Shown here one piece after another: positions 25,669 to 33,604 of a stretch of 64,000 nt of DNA. The translations under genes and the position numbers were made by a program. Below the pieces are notes generated by a model. The model worked only from the letters and a program-made list of their open reading frames with translations, was not told the DNA's origin and did no database searches. The stretch's first letter is position 1; each line of letters begins with the position of its first letter. Source of the stretch: Candidatus Pullichristensenella avicola (GTDB lineage Bacteria; Bacillota; Clostridia; Christensenellales; Aristaeellaceae); contig DVIA01000028.1 in NCBI GenBank assembly GCA_018711655.1, positions 50,144-114,143 of the forward strand, given 5' to 3'.

Positions 25669-27552
25669 ATGAAAGCGTTTATGGAGAAAATGGAGCGTTT
25701 GCTTGAAATCGGAGGAACAAAGAAAGAGATCGCCTTTCTTGTCGTTTCTGGGATCGCGCTTGTTTGCAGTCTGACGGGCATACTGGATTTTCTTCCATTT
25801 GACATCGCATGGGTGTCGATTGTTTTGTGCGGCGTGCCGATCATTCTGGAGGCGATCATTGGCCTTGTTACAGCTTTTGATATCAAAGCGGATGTGCTGG
25901 TATCCCTCGCGCTGATCGCTTCTGTCTGCATCGGCGAGGATTTTGCGGCGGGAGAGGTTGCGTTTATCATGCAAATCGGAGCGCTGCTTGAGGATTTGAC
26001 CGTGGCAAAGGCAAGGGCGGGCATTGAAAAACTGGTAAAGCTGACGCCGCAGACGGCAAGGGTCGTCGTGGGGAGCGTGGAGTCGGTGATTCCCGCAAGC
26101 GAGGTAAAAATCGGGGATATCCTCCGCGTTCTGCCGGGCGAGGGAATTGCCGTTGACGGCATTATTACTGCAGGGCAGACTTCCATAGACCAGGCCGTGA
26201 TGACGGGGGAACCCATACCTGTCGATAAAACGGTTGGCGATGCGGTGTCAAGCGGAACGGTAAACCGCTTCGGAGCCTTTGAAATGAAAGCCACAAAGGT
26301 TGGCGAGGACAGTTCTATTCAGCGAATGATAAGCCTCGTCCAGTCGGCCGACGCGGGAAAAGCCAAGATCGTCGGCATGGCGGACCGATGGGCGACTTGG
26401 ATTGTGGCAATCGCCCTGACTGCCGCGGCGCTCACCTGGGCAATAACGGGGGAAATCATTCGCGCGGTAACGATTCTTGTTGTGTTCTGTCCCTGCGCTT
26501 TGGTGCTTGCAACGCCCACCGCAATTATGGCGGCGATTGGCAATGCCACAAGGCACGGCTTTCTCGTGCGCGAGGGCGACGCTTTGGAAAGACTGGCCAA
26601 GGTTTCGGGCGTGGCCTTTGACAAGACGGGAACATTGACCTACGGAACGCCGAAGGTAGTGGCCGTAAAATCCCTCTCGCAAGGCGAGACACAGCGGCAC
26701 ATCTATGCTCTTGCCGCCGCTGCGGAACAGTTCTCGGAACATCCGCTCGGCAAGGCGATTGTTCGCTGCTATAAGCAGAATGCGCATGCGCCCATCCTCA
26801 AAGCGACGGATTTTGAAATGCAGCTTGGCCGCGGCGTATGCGCCGTTGTAGAGGGAAAGCGCATTCTTGCGGGCAATATGGATATGATGAAAGAAAATGG
26901 GATCGTTTGCCAGACAAATTCCGAAATTCAGGCGTTCCTGAACAACGGCGGCACGATAACCTACATAGCCGCGGAAGATATGTGCATCGGCTATCTTGTG
27001 CTGGCGGATACGCTCCGAACAGAAAGCGCTGAAATGATCGCCGCCATGCAAAACAGCGGCGTTCAGCCGGTGCTTTTGACGGGCGATAACAAAAATGCCG
27101 CAAGCAGTATCGCAAAACAACTTGGCATTGAAAACGTATATGCAGGCTGTTTGCCGGAAGATAAGCTGAAGCTGATCGATGCGTACCAGAGAAACCGGCA
27201 GGCGGTGTGCATGATTGGCGACGGGATCAACGACGCCCCTGCGCTGAAAAAGGCAATGGTCGGCATCGCCATGGGAGGAATTGGAAGCGATATTGCCGTT
27301 GATGCGGCGGATATTGTGCTGGTAAATGATGAAGTAAAGGAGATCCCGCATTTACTATCCCTGTCGAAGCGAATGATGACCACGATAAAACTGAATTTGA
27401 GCTTTTCCATGGGCCTGAATTTTCTTGCCATCGCGCTTGCCATAACCGGTATCCTCAATCCCGTTGTGGGCGCGCTGGTCCACAATGCAGGCTCGGTGCT
27501 TGTCATTCTCAATTCTGCGTTGCTGCTGAAGTGGCGCAAAGGAAAGCGATGA
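25669..27552 (+). CDS. P1B-type heavy-metal-exporting ATPase without N-terminal metal-binding domain
   Basis: This 627-residue ATPase has membrane helices from residue 20, a TGEPIPVDK actuator loop, the transport motif FCPCALVLATPTA (CPC near residue 272), the phosphorylation site FDKTGTLTYGTPK (Asp near 316), HP in SEHPLGKA and GDGINDAPALKKA near 516. There is no N-terminal HMA or CxxC domain. The last helices read GLNFLAIALAITGI and GALVHNAGSVLVILNSALLL. CPC fits Cu(I) or Zn/Cd pumps, but the HNAGS in helix 8 matches neither the copper (MSS) nor the zinc (conserved Asp) pattern I know, so the metal is uncertain. The gene is AT-richer than its surroundings. Confidence 0.9.
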   Translation: MKAFMEKMERLLEIGGTKKEIAFLVVSGIALVCSLTGILDFLPFDIAWVSIVLCGVPIILEAIIGLVTAFDIKADVLVSLALIASVCIGEDFAAGEVAFIMQIGALLEDLTVAKARAGIEKLVKLTPQTARVVVGSVESVIPASEVKIGDILRVLPGEGIAVDGIITAGQTSIDQAVMTGEPIPVDKTVGDAVSSGTVNRFGAFEMKATKVGEDSSIQRMISLVQSADAGKAKIVGMADRWATWIVAIALTAAALTWAITGEIIRAVTILVVFCPCALVLATPTAIMAAIGNATRHGFLVREGDALERLAKVSGVAFDKTGTLTYGTPKVVAVKSLSQGETQRHIYALAAAAEQFSEHPLGKAIVRCYKQNAHAPILKATDFEMQLGRGVCAVVEGKRILAGNMDMMKENGIVCQTNSEIQAFLNNGGTITYIAAEDMCIGYLVLADTLRTESAEMIAAMQNSGVQPVLLTGDNKNAASSIAKQLGIENVYAGCLPEDKLKLIDAYQRNRQAVCMIGDGINDAPALKKAMVGIAMGGIGSDIAVDAADIVLVNDEVKEIPHLLSLSKRMMTTIKLNLSFSMGLNFLAIALAITGILNPVVGALVHNAGSVLVILNSALLLKWRKGKR

Positions 27553-27582
27553 TGGGAGCATCGCCTTAGCGGTTTATGCCAT

Positions 27583-27608
27583 GGCGCCGGCTTACGGCGC
27601 CTTATTTT
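27583..27608 (+). terminator. Rho-independent terminator after the metal ATPase
   Basis: GGCGCCG and CGGCGCC flank GCTTA, followed by TTATTTT. Confidence 0.85.
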
Positions 27609-28017
27609 GGCTGCGCGCCGCTTTGCCGGCGGATTGAACGGCGAGGTTCATTCGAACTTTTTCCGCTTGCAACGCCGCTCCGGCGCGCCCGGATTCATGC
27701 TTTCCCGCGGCGACGGGATGTGAAAATCCGCGCAGATGCGCGCTTTTAGGCCGGGAACACAGCGATTGCCCGGGCATTTTATGTAACGCTCTTGTTGAAA
27801 AACCGCAGAGATTCCTGCGAAACATGTTGCTTTCTGGCGCATTCGCGGTCGTTTTGAGGTCCAACAAACGCGAATTTATTTGATTATTAACACAAACAAC
27901 ACACGAATTTGTACGAATTAGCGTGGAATGCGCCGCGTTTGTGCGGTAATATAGATATGTGTATTGAATATGTAAACTTCGATCGACCGTCTGGCAGAAG
28001 GGAGCGGTGGGCCGCTT
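27609..28017. other. Intergenic region before the phosphate transporter
   Basis: About 410 bp have no supported gene. The first 250 bp are GC-rich with short frames only. From about 27870 the DNA becomes AT-rich and probably holds the promoter of the phosphate transport operon: TTAACA (27887), AACACA (27898) and TTGTAC (27909) are spaced 11 bp apart like PhoP-box half-sites. TAATATAGATAT-like -10 candidates lie near 27948-27960. No clean -35/-10 pair was found. Confidence 0.4.
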
Positions 28018-29070
28018 ATGTCCACATCACTTTCCGGTTTTCTGGCAATGATGGGCCAGTATCCGGCGCTGATCCTGACTACGATCCTTACGCTCGCGGT
28101 AATTCTCGTCAATGGCTGGACCGATGCGCCAAACGCCATTGCCACCTGCGTTTCCACACGCGCCATGCGCCCCCGGCCGGCGATCATCATGGCGGCGATT
28201 TTCAATTTTCTCGGCGTTCTGATCATGACGCTCATCAACAAAAAGGTTGCTGAAACAATTTATAATATGGTCGATTTTGGCGGCGACGCCCATGAGGCGC
28301 TGGTCGCTTTGTGCGCGGCGATGTTCGCCATCGTCACATGGGCTACGGCCGCGTGGAAATTCGGCATTCCAACCAGCGAGAGCCATGCGTTGATCGCGGG
28401 CCTGTCCGGCGCGGCCATCGCCCTGCACAACGGTTTTTCCGGCATCAACGGCGCGGAATGGCTGAAGGTGATCTATGGCCTGGCGCTCTCGACGCTGCTT
28501 GGCTTTGTGCTGGGCTATGTCGTGGCAAAACTGGTGGCGCTTTTGTTCCGGCACGCCGATCGCAGGCGGGCGAACGTCGGTTTCCGCTACGCGCAGATCG
28601 GCGGCGCGGCCGCCATGGCTTTCATGCACGGCGCGCAGGACGGCCAGAAATTCATCGGCGTTTTTCTGCTGGGCATGGCGCTTTCGCGCGGCCAGGCGGA
28701 AATGGGCGTGGTGGAAATTCCCATGTGGCTGATGGCGCTGTGCGCCATCGTCATGGGCCTTGGCACTTCCATCGGCGGTTTGCGCATCATCAAATCTGTG
28801 GGAATGGACATGGTCAAGCTCGACGTACACCAGGGCTTTTCCGCCGATCTTGCCGCCGCCGGATGCCTGCTGCTGTCCTCTGTGACGGGCGTTCCGGTGT
28901 CCACTACGCATACCAAAACGACGGCCATCATGGGCGTGGGCGCGGCGCGGCGCATCAAGAGCGTCAACTGGAGCGTCGTGCGCGAAATGGTGCTTACTTG
29001 GGTTTTGACCTTCCCGGGCTGCGGGCTGGTCGGTTATCTGATGGCGAAACTATTCATGGCGATTTTTTAA
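28018..29070 (+). CDS. pit: PiT-family inorganic phosphate transporter
   Basis: This 350-residue membrane protein has about ten helices. The two inverted PiT signature repeats are visible: ILVNGWTDAPNAIATCVSTRAM near residue 30 and AAMAFMHGAQDGQKFIGVF near residue 205, each with the GxxDxxN/Q pattern. WKFGIPTSESHALIAGLSG and TGVPVSTTHTKTTAIMGVG complete the family pattern. It should import phosphate (as metal-phosphate) with protons. GAAGGGAG lies 12 bases before the ATG. The next gene encodes the PhoU-like DUF47 partner often found with PiT transporters. Confidence 0.95.
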   Translation: MSTSLSGFLAMMGQYPALILTTILTLAVILVNGWTDAPNAIATCVSTRAMRPRPAIIMAAIFNFLGVLIMTLINKKVAETIYNMVDFGGDAHEALVALCAAMFAIVTWATAAWKFGIPTSESHALIAGLSGAAIALHNGFSGINGAEWLKVIYGLALSTLLGFVLGYVVAKLVALLFRHADRRRANVGFRYAQIGGAAAMAFMHGAQDGQKFIGVFLLGMALSRGQAEMGVVEIPMWLMALCAIVMGLGTSIGGLRIIKSVGMDMVKLDVHQGFSADLAAAGCLLLSSVTGVPVSTTHTKTTAIMGVGAARRIKSVNWSVVREMVLTWVLTFPGCGLVGYLMAKLFMAIF

Positions 29071-29085
29071 GAGGAGTGGAGCGTT

Positions 29086-29709
29086 TTGGCCAGGAAAAAC
29101 GGTTACAGTTACTTCAGCTTCTTCCAGGAGATGATCGATTGCGCCTGCAAGGCGGCTTCGGCGCTGAACGATATGTTCGGCAATTATCAGCCGGCGAACC
29201 TGCGGCGCGATGCGGACGTCATCCATGAGATCGAGCATGCCGCGGACCTGAAAAAGCACGACATGATGGGCCGCCTCCTGCGGGAATTTTTGCCGCCCAT
29301 CGACCGCGAGGACATTGTCAACATCGCGCATGTGCTTGACGAAATCGTCGATCTCATCGACGAAGTCGTGCAGCGCCTCTACATGAACGATATTCAGGCC
29401 TGCCGGCCGGACGTAACGCCCGTAGCGGAGTTGATCGCCAAACAGTGCGAGGAACTGCGCAAACTCATGGCCGAGTTTGAAAACTATAAAAAGTCCGACA
29501 AGCTGATGGAACACATCATCATCATCAACACGCTCGAGGAGGAAGGCGACCGCCTCTACATGGAGGCCATGCGCAATCTCAAGCGCGGCGGCGCCGATCC
29601 CATTGAACTGATCGCCTGGAAAGAGATCTATTCCAGCCTGGAGGATTGCTGCGACGCCTGCGAAAAAGTCGCCGACGCGGTCGAGGAAGTCGTAATGAAG
29701 AACACCTGA
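29086..29709 (+). CDS. DUF47 (PhoU-like) phosphate transport regulator
   Basis: This 207-residue all-helical protein matches DUF47: FFQEMIDCACKAASALNDMF, a DVIHEIEHAADLKKHDMM segment with the conserved E-H-x-x-D, REDIVNIAHVLDEIVDLIDEV, and DPIELIAWKEIYSSLEDCCDACEKVAD near the end. Such proteins are thought to regulate PiT transporters. The start codon is TTG, supported by GAGGAG 9-14 bases upstream and by the DUF47 beginning right at this point. It is 15 bp downstream of the transporter gene, so they form an operon. Tandem repeats with terminator-like hairpins follow. Confidence 0.9.
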   Translation: MARKNGYSYFSFFQEMIDCACKAASALNDMFGNYQPANLRRDADVIHEIEHAADLKKHDMMGRLLREFLPPIDREDIVNIAHVLDEIVDLIDEVVQRLYMNDIQACRPDVTPVAELIAKQCEELRKLMAEFENYKKSDKLMEHIIIINTLEEEGDRLYMEAMRNLKRGGADPIELIAWKEIYSSLEDCCDACEKVADAVEEVVMKNT

Positions 29710-29889
29710 CGCCTTGCGCCGCAGAGGCGCACCGGGCGGCGATCAATGGCGCAGTGTCGCGGTCTGCGCAGGCGCGTTCGCGGGCAACGCTCGCTTTCGG
29801 GCGGGAGAGCAGCCTTTTTCGCGCGTCGGGGCGGAGAAACCGCGTCTGGAGCGCTGGGCCCGTGGCTCTATCGAAATTGAACAGCACAG

Positions 29890-29921
29890 CGGCTGCGAAC
29901 CTTCGGGTTTGCAGCCGTTTT
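29890..29921 (+). terminator. UUCG-loop hairpin plus TTTT, repeat copy 1
   Basis: A 12-bp stem with one G-U wobble is capped by a UUCG tetraloop and followed by TTTTG. It could terminate the pit-DUF47 transcript 180 bp after its stop, or be the 3' end of a small RNA. Confidence 0.7.
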
Positions 29922-30107
29922 GCGCATACCTCCGCCGGTTGGGCGCGTTCGCCGAGCGGGGGAATGGAGGAGGTCGCGCGCCCGCGCAGACGCGTTCGCG
30001 GGCAACGCTCGCTTTCGGGCGGGAGCGCAGCCTTTTTCGCGCGTCGGGGCGGAGAAACCGCGTCTGGAGCGCCGGGCCCGTGGCTCTATCGAAATTGAAC
30101 GGCACAG

Positions 30108-30139
30108 CGGCTGCGAACCTTCGGGTTTGCAGCCGTTTT
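30108..30139 (+). terminator. UUCG-loop hairpin plus TTTT, repeat copy 2
   Basis: This is the exact counterpart of the hairpin 218 bp upstream, with an identical stem, loop and T-run. Confidence 0.7.
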
Positions 30140-30358
30140 GCGCATGCCTCCGCCGGCTGGGCGCGCTCGTCGAGCGGGGGAATGGAGGAGGTCGCGCGCC
30201 TCAAGAAGCGCTTGCTATTGCCATGGTCTTTTCGGCTCAGCGCGCAAGCGGCGCAAGCCGTTTTTCATTTCTGGATCGTTTGGCGCCGCTGCTCCGACAT
30301 TGCGCAACGAGCGCATAAATTCTTTTCGTTTGCAAACAATATGCGCGGAGGGATGAAC

Positions 30359-30650
30359 ATGCATACGCAGAAAAGCAGCCGACGCAGCCGCTTCGCGCTG
30401 GGATTTCTTCTGGTCTGGGCGTTGGCGGTGCTGGCGCTGATGCTGATCAACGCCCTGAAGCCCGAGCCGCGCCCCGCCTACGACGGCGCGACGTTTGTGC
30501 GCATGGAAGCGGGGCGGTCCTGTGGCTGACTTTCGACAGAGCGTGCCCATCTTCGCCCTGGAATACAAGCGCAGGCCCGGCGACCGCGAGACGCGCATGT
30601 GCGCTCGCCGCGCCGATGTGACGCTGCGCGCGAAGGAGGAACGGCCATGA
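30359..30650 (+). pseudogene. Small single-helix membrane protein gene upstream of spoVAC, interrupted by an apparent one-base frameshift
   Basis: From the ATG at 30359 (GGAGGG 6 bases upstream) a 56-codon frame runs to TGA at 30527. It reads MHTQKSSRRSRF, a membrane helix (about residues 12-33), then KPEPRPAYDGATFVRMEAG. If the GGGG run at 30511-30514 had one G less, the frame would continue GGPVADFRQSVPIFALEYKR and end at a TGA at 30648-30650 that overlaps the spoVAC ATG as ATGA. The restored product would be about 96 residues. That perfect coupling strongly suggests one original gene, so this is either a recent frameshift, a sequencing error, or two short frames. The function is unknown; position suggests expression with the spoVA genes. 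Confidence 0.6.
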
Positions 30651-31108
30651 AGAATGCCAAAACGCCGCGCGACCTTCGCTACGCGCAGCTCGTCGATCGC
30701 ATGACGCCCAATTCCCGCCACCTGCGCGGATGCGTGCGCGCTTTCTGGGTCGGCGGGCTGATCTGCGCGCTGGGTCAGGCGCTGACCATGCTCGCGCAAA
30801 GACTGGAACTGGGCGAGGTGACCGCGCCCATGTTCACAAGCTGCGCGCTGATTTTTCTGGGGACGACGCTCACTGGCCTTGGCGTGTACGACCGCATCGG
30901 CAAATATGCCGGCGCGGGTTCGGTGGTGCCCATTACGGGTTTTGCCAATTCCGTAGCTGCGCCGGCCATCGAATTCCGCCGCGAGGGCATGGTGCTGGGC
31001 CTGGGCGCGAAGCTGTTTCAGATCGCCGGCCCGGTGCTGACTTACGGCATCAGTTCTTCGATCCTCGTAGGTTTTGTCTACTGGGTGGCAAAGGAGTGGC
31101 TGCTGTGA
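30647..31108 (+). CDS. spoVAC: Stage V sporulation protein AC
   Basis: This 153-residue membrane protein has four to five helices and matches SpoVAC: AFWVGGLICALGQALT, then GTTLTGLGVYDRIGKYAGAGSVVPITGFANSV. SpoVA proteins form the inner spore membrane channel that moves dipicolinic acid into the developing spore and out at germination; SpoVAC is a mechanosensitive channel component in Bacillus. GGAGGAACGGCC precedes the ATG. Its stop overlaps the GTG of spoVAD. These genes are normally transcribed by SigG in the forespore; a clear SigG promoter was not found. Confidence 0.95.
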   Translation: MKNAKTPRDLRYAQLVDRMTPNSRHLRGCVRAFWVGGLICALGQALTMLAQRLELGEVTAPMFTSCALIFLGTTLTGLGVYDRIGKYAGAGSVVPITGFANSVAAPAIEFRREGMVLGLGAKLFQIAGPVLTYGISSSILVGFVYWVAKEWLL

Positions 31109-32112
31109 GAAAGGGAAGGCAGACGTTTGTTTACGAACGGCCGCCGCGCGTGCGCGCGCACGCCTCCATCGTGGGGCCCAAAGAAAGCGCGGGCCCGTTG
31201 GCGGCATATTTCGACGAAGCTTCGCAGGACGACCTCTTCGGGCAAAAGACCTGGGAGCAGGGCGAGAGCGAGATGTTGCGCCGCTGCGTCGCGCGCGCCA
31301 TGCGCGCGGGCAGTCTGGAGGCGGAAACAGCGCAGGCGCTTTTCTGCGGCGACCTCAACGATCAGATCATCGCCACCGGCTTTGCCGCGCGCAGGCTGGG
31401 GCTGCCGCTCGTGGGGCTGTACGGCGCCTGCTCGACGTTCGTAGAGGGGCTGGTCGTGGCCTCGGCGCTCGTGAGCGCAGGGTTTCTCGAAAACGCGCTC
31501 TGCGCCGCCTCCAGCCATTTTTGCACGGCAGAGCGTCAGTTCCGCTTCCCGCTGGAAATGGGCACGCAGCGGCCGCCCTCGGCGCAGTGGACGGCCACGG
31601 CGGCCGGTTGCGCGCTGCTTACGGCGGAGAACGGCCCGGGCATTTGCGTGACGGCCGGAACGCTCGGCCGCATCGTCGATTACAGCGTCAAGGACGCCAA
31701 CCACATGGGCGCGGCCATGGCCCCGGCCGTGCGGGCGACGATCCTGGCGCATATGGAGGATACGGGCGCGACGGCGGAGGATTTCGACATGATCGCCACG
31801 GGCGACCTGGGCTGGATCGGCCGTGATATTTTGCTTGAACTGTTTCGCGAAAGCGGACGGCCTCTGCCCGCAGACAAATTGATCGACTGTGGCGCGTCTC
31901 TCTATTTTCAGGAGCAGGATACCCATGCCGGCGGCAGCGGTTGCGGCTGCGTAGCCGCGGTAAGCTGCAGCTGGCTGATGAAGCGCATGGAGCGCGGCGA
32001 ATTGCGGCGCGTGCTCCTCGTCGGCTCGGGCGCGATGCTAAGCCCTACGAGCACCATGCAGGCGGAGACGATCCCGGGCATCGCCTACGCCGCGCGGCTG
32101 GAGGTGAGATAG
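31105..32112 (+). CDS. spoVAD: Stage V sporulation protein AD
   Basis: This 335-residue protein has the thiolase-like fold of SpoVAD, the dipicolinic-acid-binding subunit on the inner spore membrane. Visible landmarks are FVYERPPRVRAHASIVGPKE at the N-terminus, LPLVGLYGACSTFVEGLVVAS (the thiolase Cys-like region), FRFPLEMGTQRPPSAQWTATA, and HAGGSGCGCVAAVSCSWL near the C-terminus. The start is GTG, overlapping the spoVAC stop by four bases. The stop overlaps spoVAE by one base, so the three genes are coupled. Confidence 0.96.
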   Translation: MRKGRQTFVYERPPRVRAHASIVGPKESAGPLAAYFDEASQDDLFGQKTWEQGESEMLRRCVARAMRAGSLEAETAQALFCGDLNDQIIATGFAARRLGLPLVGLYGACSTFVEGLVVASALVSAGFLENALCAASSHFCTAERQFRFPLEMGTQRPPSAQWTATAAGCALLTAENGPGICVTAGTLGRIVDYSVKDANHMGAAMAPAVRATILAHMEDTGATAEDFDMIATGDLGWIGRDILLELFRESGRPLPADKLIDCGASLYFQEQDTHAGGSGCGCVAAVSCSWLMKRMERGELRRVLLVGSGAMLSPTSTMQAETIPGIAYAARLEVR

Positions 32113-32480
32113 TGGAGATTTTGTGGGATTTTGTCAAAGCCTTCGCGGTCGGCGGGCTGATCTGCGCGCTGGGTCAGGTGCTGATACAAACCACGAAGCT
32201 GACCAACGCGCGCATACTGGTGCTGTTTGTAACGGCAGGCGTGTTCCTGACGGCCGTCGGCGTTTACAAGCCGCTGGTGGATTTCGCCGGCGCTGGAGCG
32301 ACCGTGCCGCTGACCGGATTTGGCTATTCGCTGGCCATGGGGGCGATCGAGGCCGTCAACCGCTACGGGCTTATCGGCGCGCTCTCCGGGGGCGTGACGC
32401 GCGCTGCGGCAGGCATCGCCGCCGCGGTGTTTTTCGGGCTGGTCAACGCGCTGATTTTCAAGCCGCACGCCAAGCCCTAG
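32112..32480 (+). CDS. spoVAE: Stage V sporulation protein AE
   Basis: This 122-residue membrane protein resembles SpoVAC: AFAVGGLICALGQVLIQTTKL, then GVYKPLVDFAGAGATVPLTGFGYSLAMGA. It is the AE (AEb-like) subunit of the SpoVA channel. The GTG start overlaps the spoVAD stop TAG by one base. A strong terminator follows. SpoVAA, AB and AF are absent here, which is the usual minimal set in Clostridia. Confidence 0.94.
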   Translation: MEILWDFVKAFAVGGLICALGQVLIQTTKLTNARILVLFVTAGVFLTAVGVYKPLVDFAGAGATVPLTGFGYSLAMGAIEAVNRYGLIGALSGGVTRAAAGIAAAVFFGLVNALIFKPHAKP

Positions 32481-32492
32481 CGGCGATGGACA

Positions 32493-32526
32493 GGGCCGGG
32501 TCGGAGAGGTCTCCGGCCCGTTTTTT
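32493..32526 (+). terminator. Rho-independent terminator after spoVAE
   Basis: GGGCCGG and CCGGCCC flank a 13-nt loop, followed by GTTTTTTAT. Confidence 0.88.
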
Positions 32527-32665
32527 ATATGCGCCGCGTTTCGCATGGAAGAGCGCGAGCACAGACGGGATTTGCGCTGCACGGGCGCATCCCCTGTGAC
32601 GCGCGGCTTGTTCGCGCCTGCCGCGGGGCGGGCGGAGACTGCAGCAAGTTTTGAGGGATTTCCGG

Positions 32666-32694
32666 TTGACGAATCGCCGCAAAAAGTATATGAT
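32666..32694 (+). promoter_or_regulatory. SigA-type promoter of the ROK kinase gene
   Basis: TTGACG (32666-32671) and TATGAT (32689-32694) are 17 bp apart, 25-31 bp before the start codon. Confidence 0.75.
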
Positions 32695-32718
32695 AGAACA
32701 AAGAACAGGATCGGAGGG

Positions 32719-33600
32719 ATGACCGTGCTGCTGGGCGCCCTGGAAGCCGGCGGGACCAAGATGGTCTGCGCCCTTGGCAACGAAAATGGCGATATCTTTG
32801 AGCGGGAGAGCTTTCCCACGCGCGAGCCGGAACCGACCATGGCCGATATCATCGCCTATTTCAGCGGTCGCGGCATAGAAGCGCTGGGCGTAAGTTGCTT
32901 CGGCCCGCTGGATCTGAACGAAAATTCGCCGACATTTGGAAATATCACCACCACGCCCAAGCCCGGCTGGCAGAACGTGCCCATCCGCGCAATGCTGATG
33001 GACGCCCTGAATGTGCCGGTGGGCATCGACACGGACGTCAACGGCGCTGCGCTGGGCGAAGCGCTGCTGGGCGCCGGCCGTGGCTGTGAAAGCCTGGTCT
33101 ATTATACGGTTGGCACCGGCATCGGCGGCGGCGCTTACTATCATGGCATGCTTCTGCACGGCATGGTGCATCCGGAAATGGGGCATATGATCATGCGGCC
33201 GCATCCGGAGGATCCGACTCCGCACGGTTTCTGTCCCTTCCACGACGGTTGTCTGGAGGGCATGGCCTGCGGCAGAGCCATCGAACAGAGATGGGGCGTC
33301 AGCGCCCGGGAACTGCCGCCGGAGCACATTGCCTGGAAAATCGAGGCGGAATATCTCGCGCAAATGTGCGTCAACACCATCGTTATGCACTCGCCGGAGA
33401 AGATCGTCCTTGGCGGCGGCGTGATGCACCAGGAGCAACTGTTCCCGATGGTGCGCGCGCGCACGCAGGAGATCCTTGGCGGCTATGTCGCGCATCCGGC
33501 CGTTCTCAGGCAGATCGACCGCTATATCGTGCCGCCGGCGCTGGGCAACAACAGCGGCGCGGTGGGTTCGCTTCTGCTGGCCGTGCGCGCGTTGGGGTAG
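32719..33600 (+). CDS. ROK-family fructokinase-like sugar kinase
   Basis: This 293-residue protein shows the ATP-binding GALEAGGTKMVCALG, the ROK substrate region, YYTVGTGIGGGAYY, and the zinc-binding HGFCPFHDGCLEGMACG block typical of fructokinases. KIVLGGGVM is near the C-terminus. It should phosphorylate fructose or a related hexose. GGAGGG lies immediately before the ATG at 32719, which is very close; a GTG at 32725 (frame VLLGALEAGG) has better spacing and may be the true start. No sugar transporter or sucrose hydrolase gene is adjacent. The TraX-like gene starts 4 bp after its stop. Confidence 0.92.
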   Translation: MTVLLGALEAGGTKMVCALGNENGDIFERESFPTREPEPTMADIIAYFSGRGIEALGVSCFGPLDLNENSPTFGNITTTPKPGWQNVPIRAMLMDALNVPVGIDTDVNGAALGEALLGAGRGCESLVYYTVGTGIGGGAYYHGMLLHGMVHPEMGHMIMRPHPEDPTPHGFCPFHDGCLEGMACGRAIEQRWGVSARELPPEHIAWKIEAEYLAQMCVNTIVMHSPEKIVLGGGVMHQEQLFPMVRARTQEILGGYVAHPAVLRQIDRYIVPPALGNNSGAVGSLLLAVRALG

Positions 33601-33604
33601 CGGC

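Larger units (their letters stand above)
29765..30200 (+). repeat. Tandem direct repeat, two copies of a 218-bp unit with an internal UUCG hairpin
   Basis: Copy 1 spans about 29765-29982 and copy 2 about 29983-30200; landmark words recur at an exact 218-bp offset (GCGTTCGCGG at 29774 and 29992; TCGAAATTGAAC at 29871 and 30089; AATGGAGGAGG at 29963 and 30181). The copies differ at only a few bases. Each holds CGGCTGCGAACC-TTCG-GGTTTGCAGCCG followed by TTTT. Frames running through the repeat do not keep phase (218 is not a multiple of 3), so it is unlikely to be coding. No terminal inverted repeats or target duplications were seen. Confidence 0.9.

Noticed and set aside
30317..30347. SigG promoter for spoVA (GCATA ... 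CAATATG)
   Set aside because: The -35-like half fits but the -10 half and spacing (19 bp) do not match the SigG consensus well enough to annotate.
29646..30529. Protein genes reading through the 218-bp tandem repeat
   Set aside because: The repeat length is not a multiple of three, so the copies are read in different frames; no family or consistent ribosome site is present.
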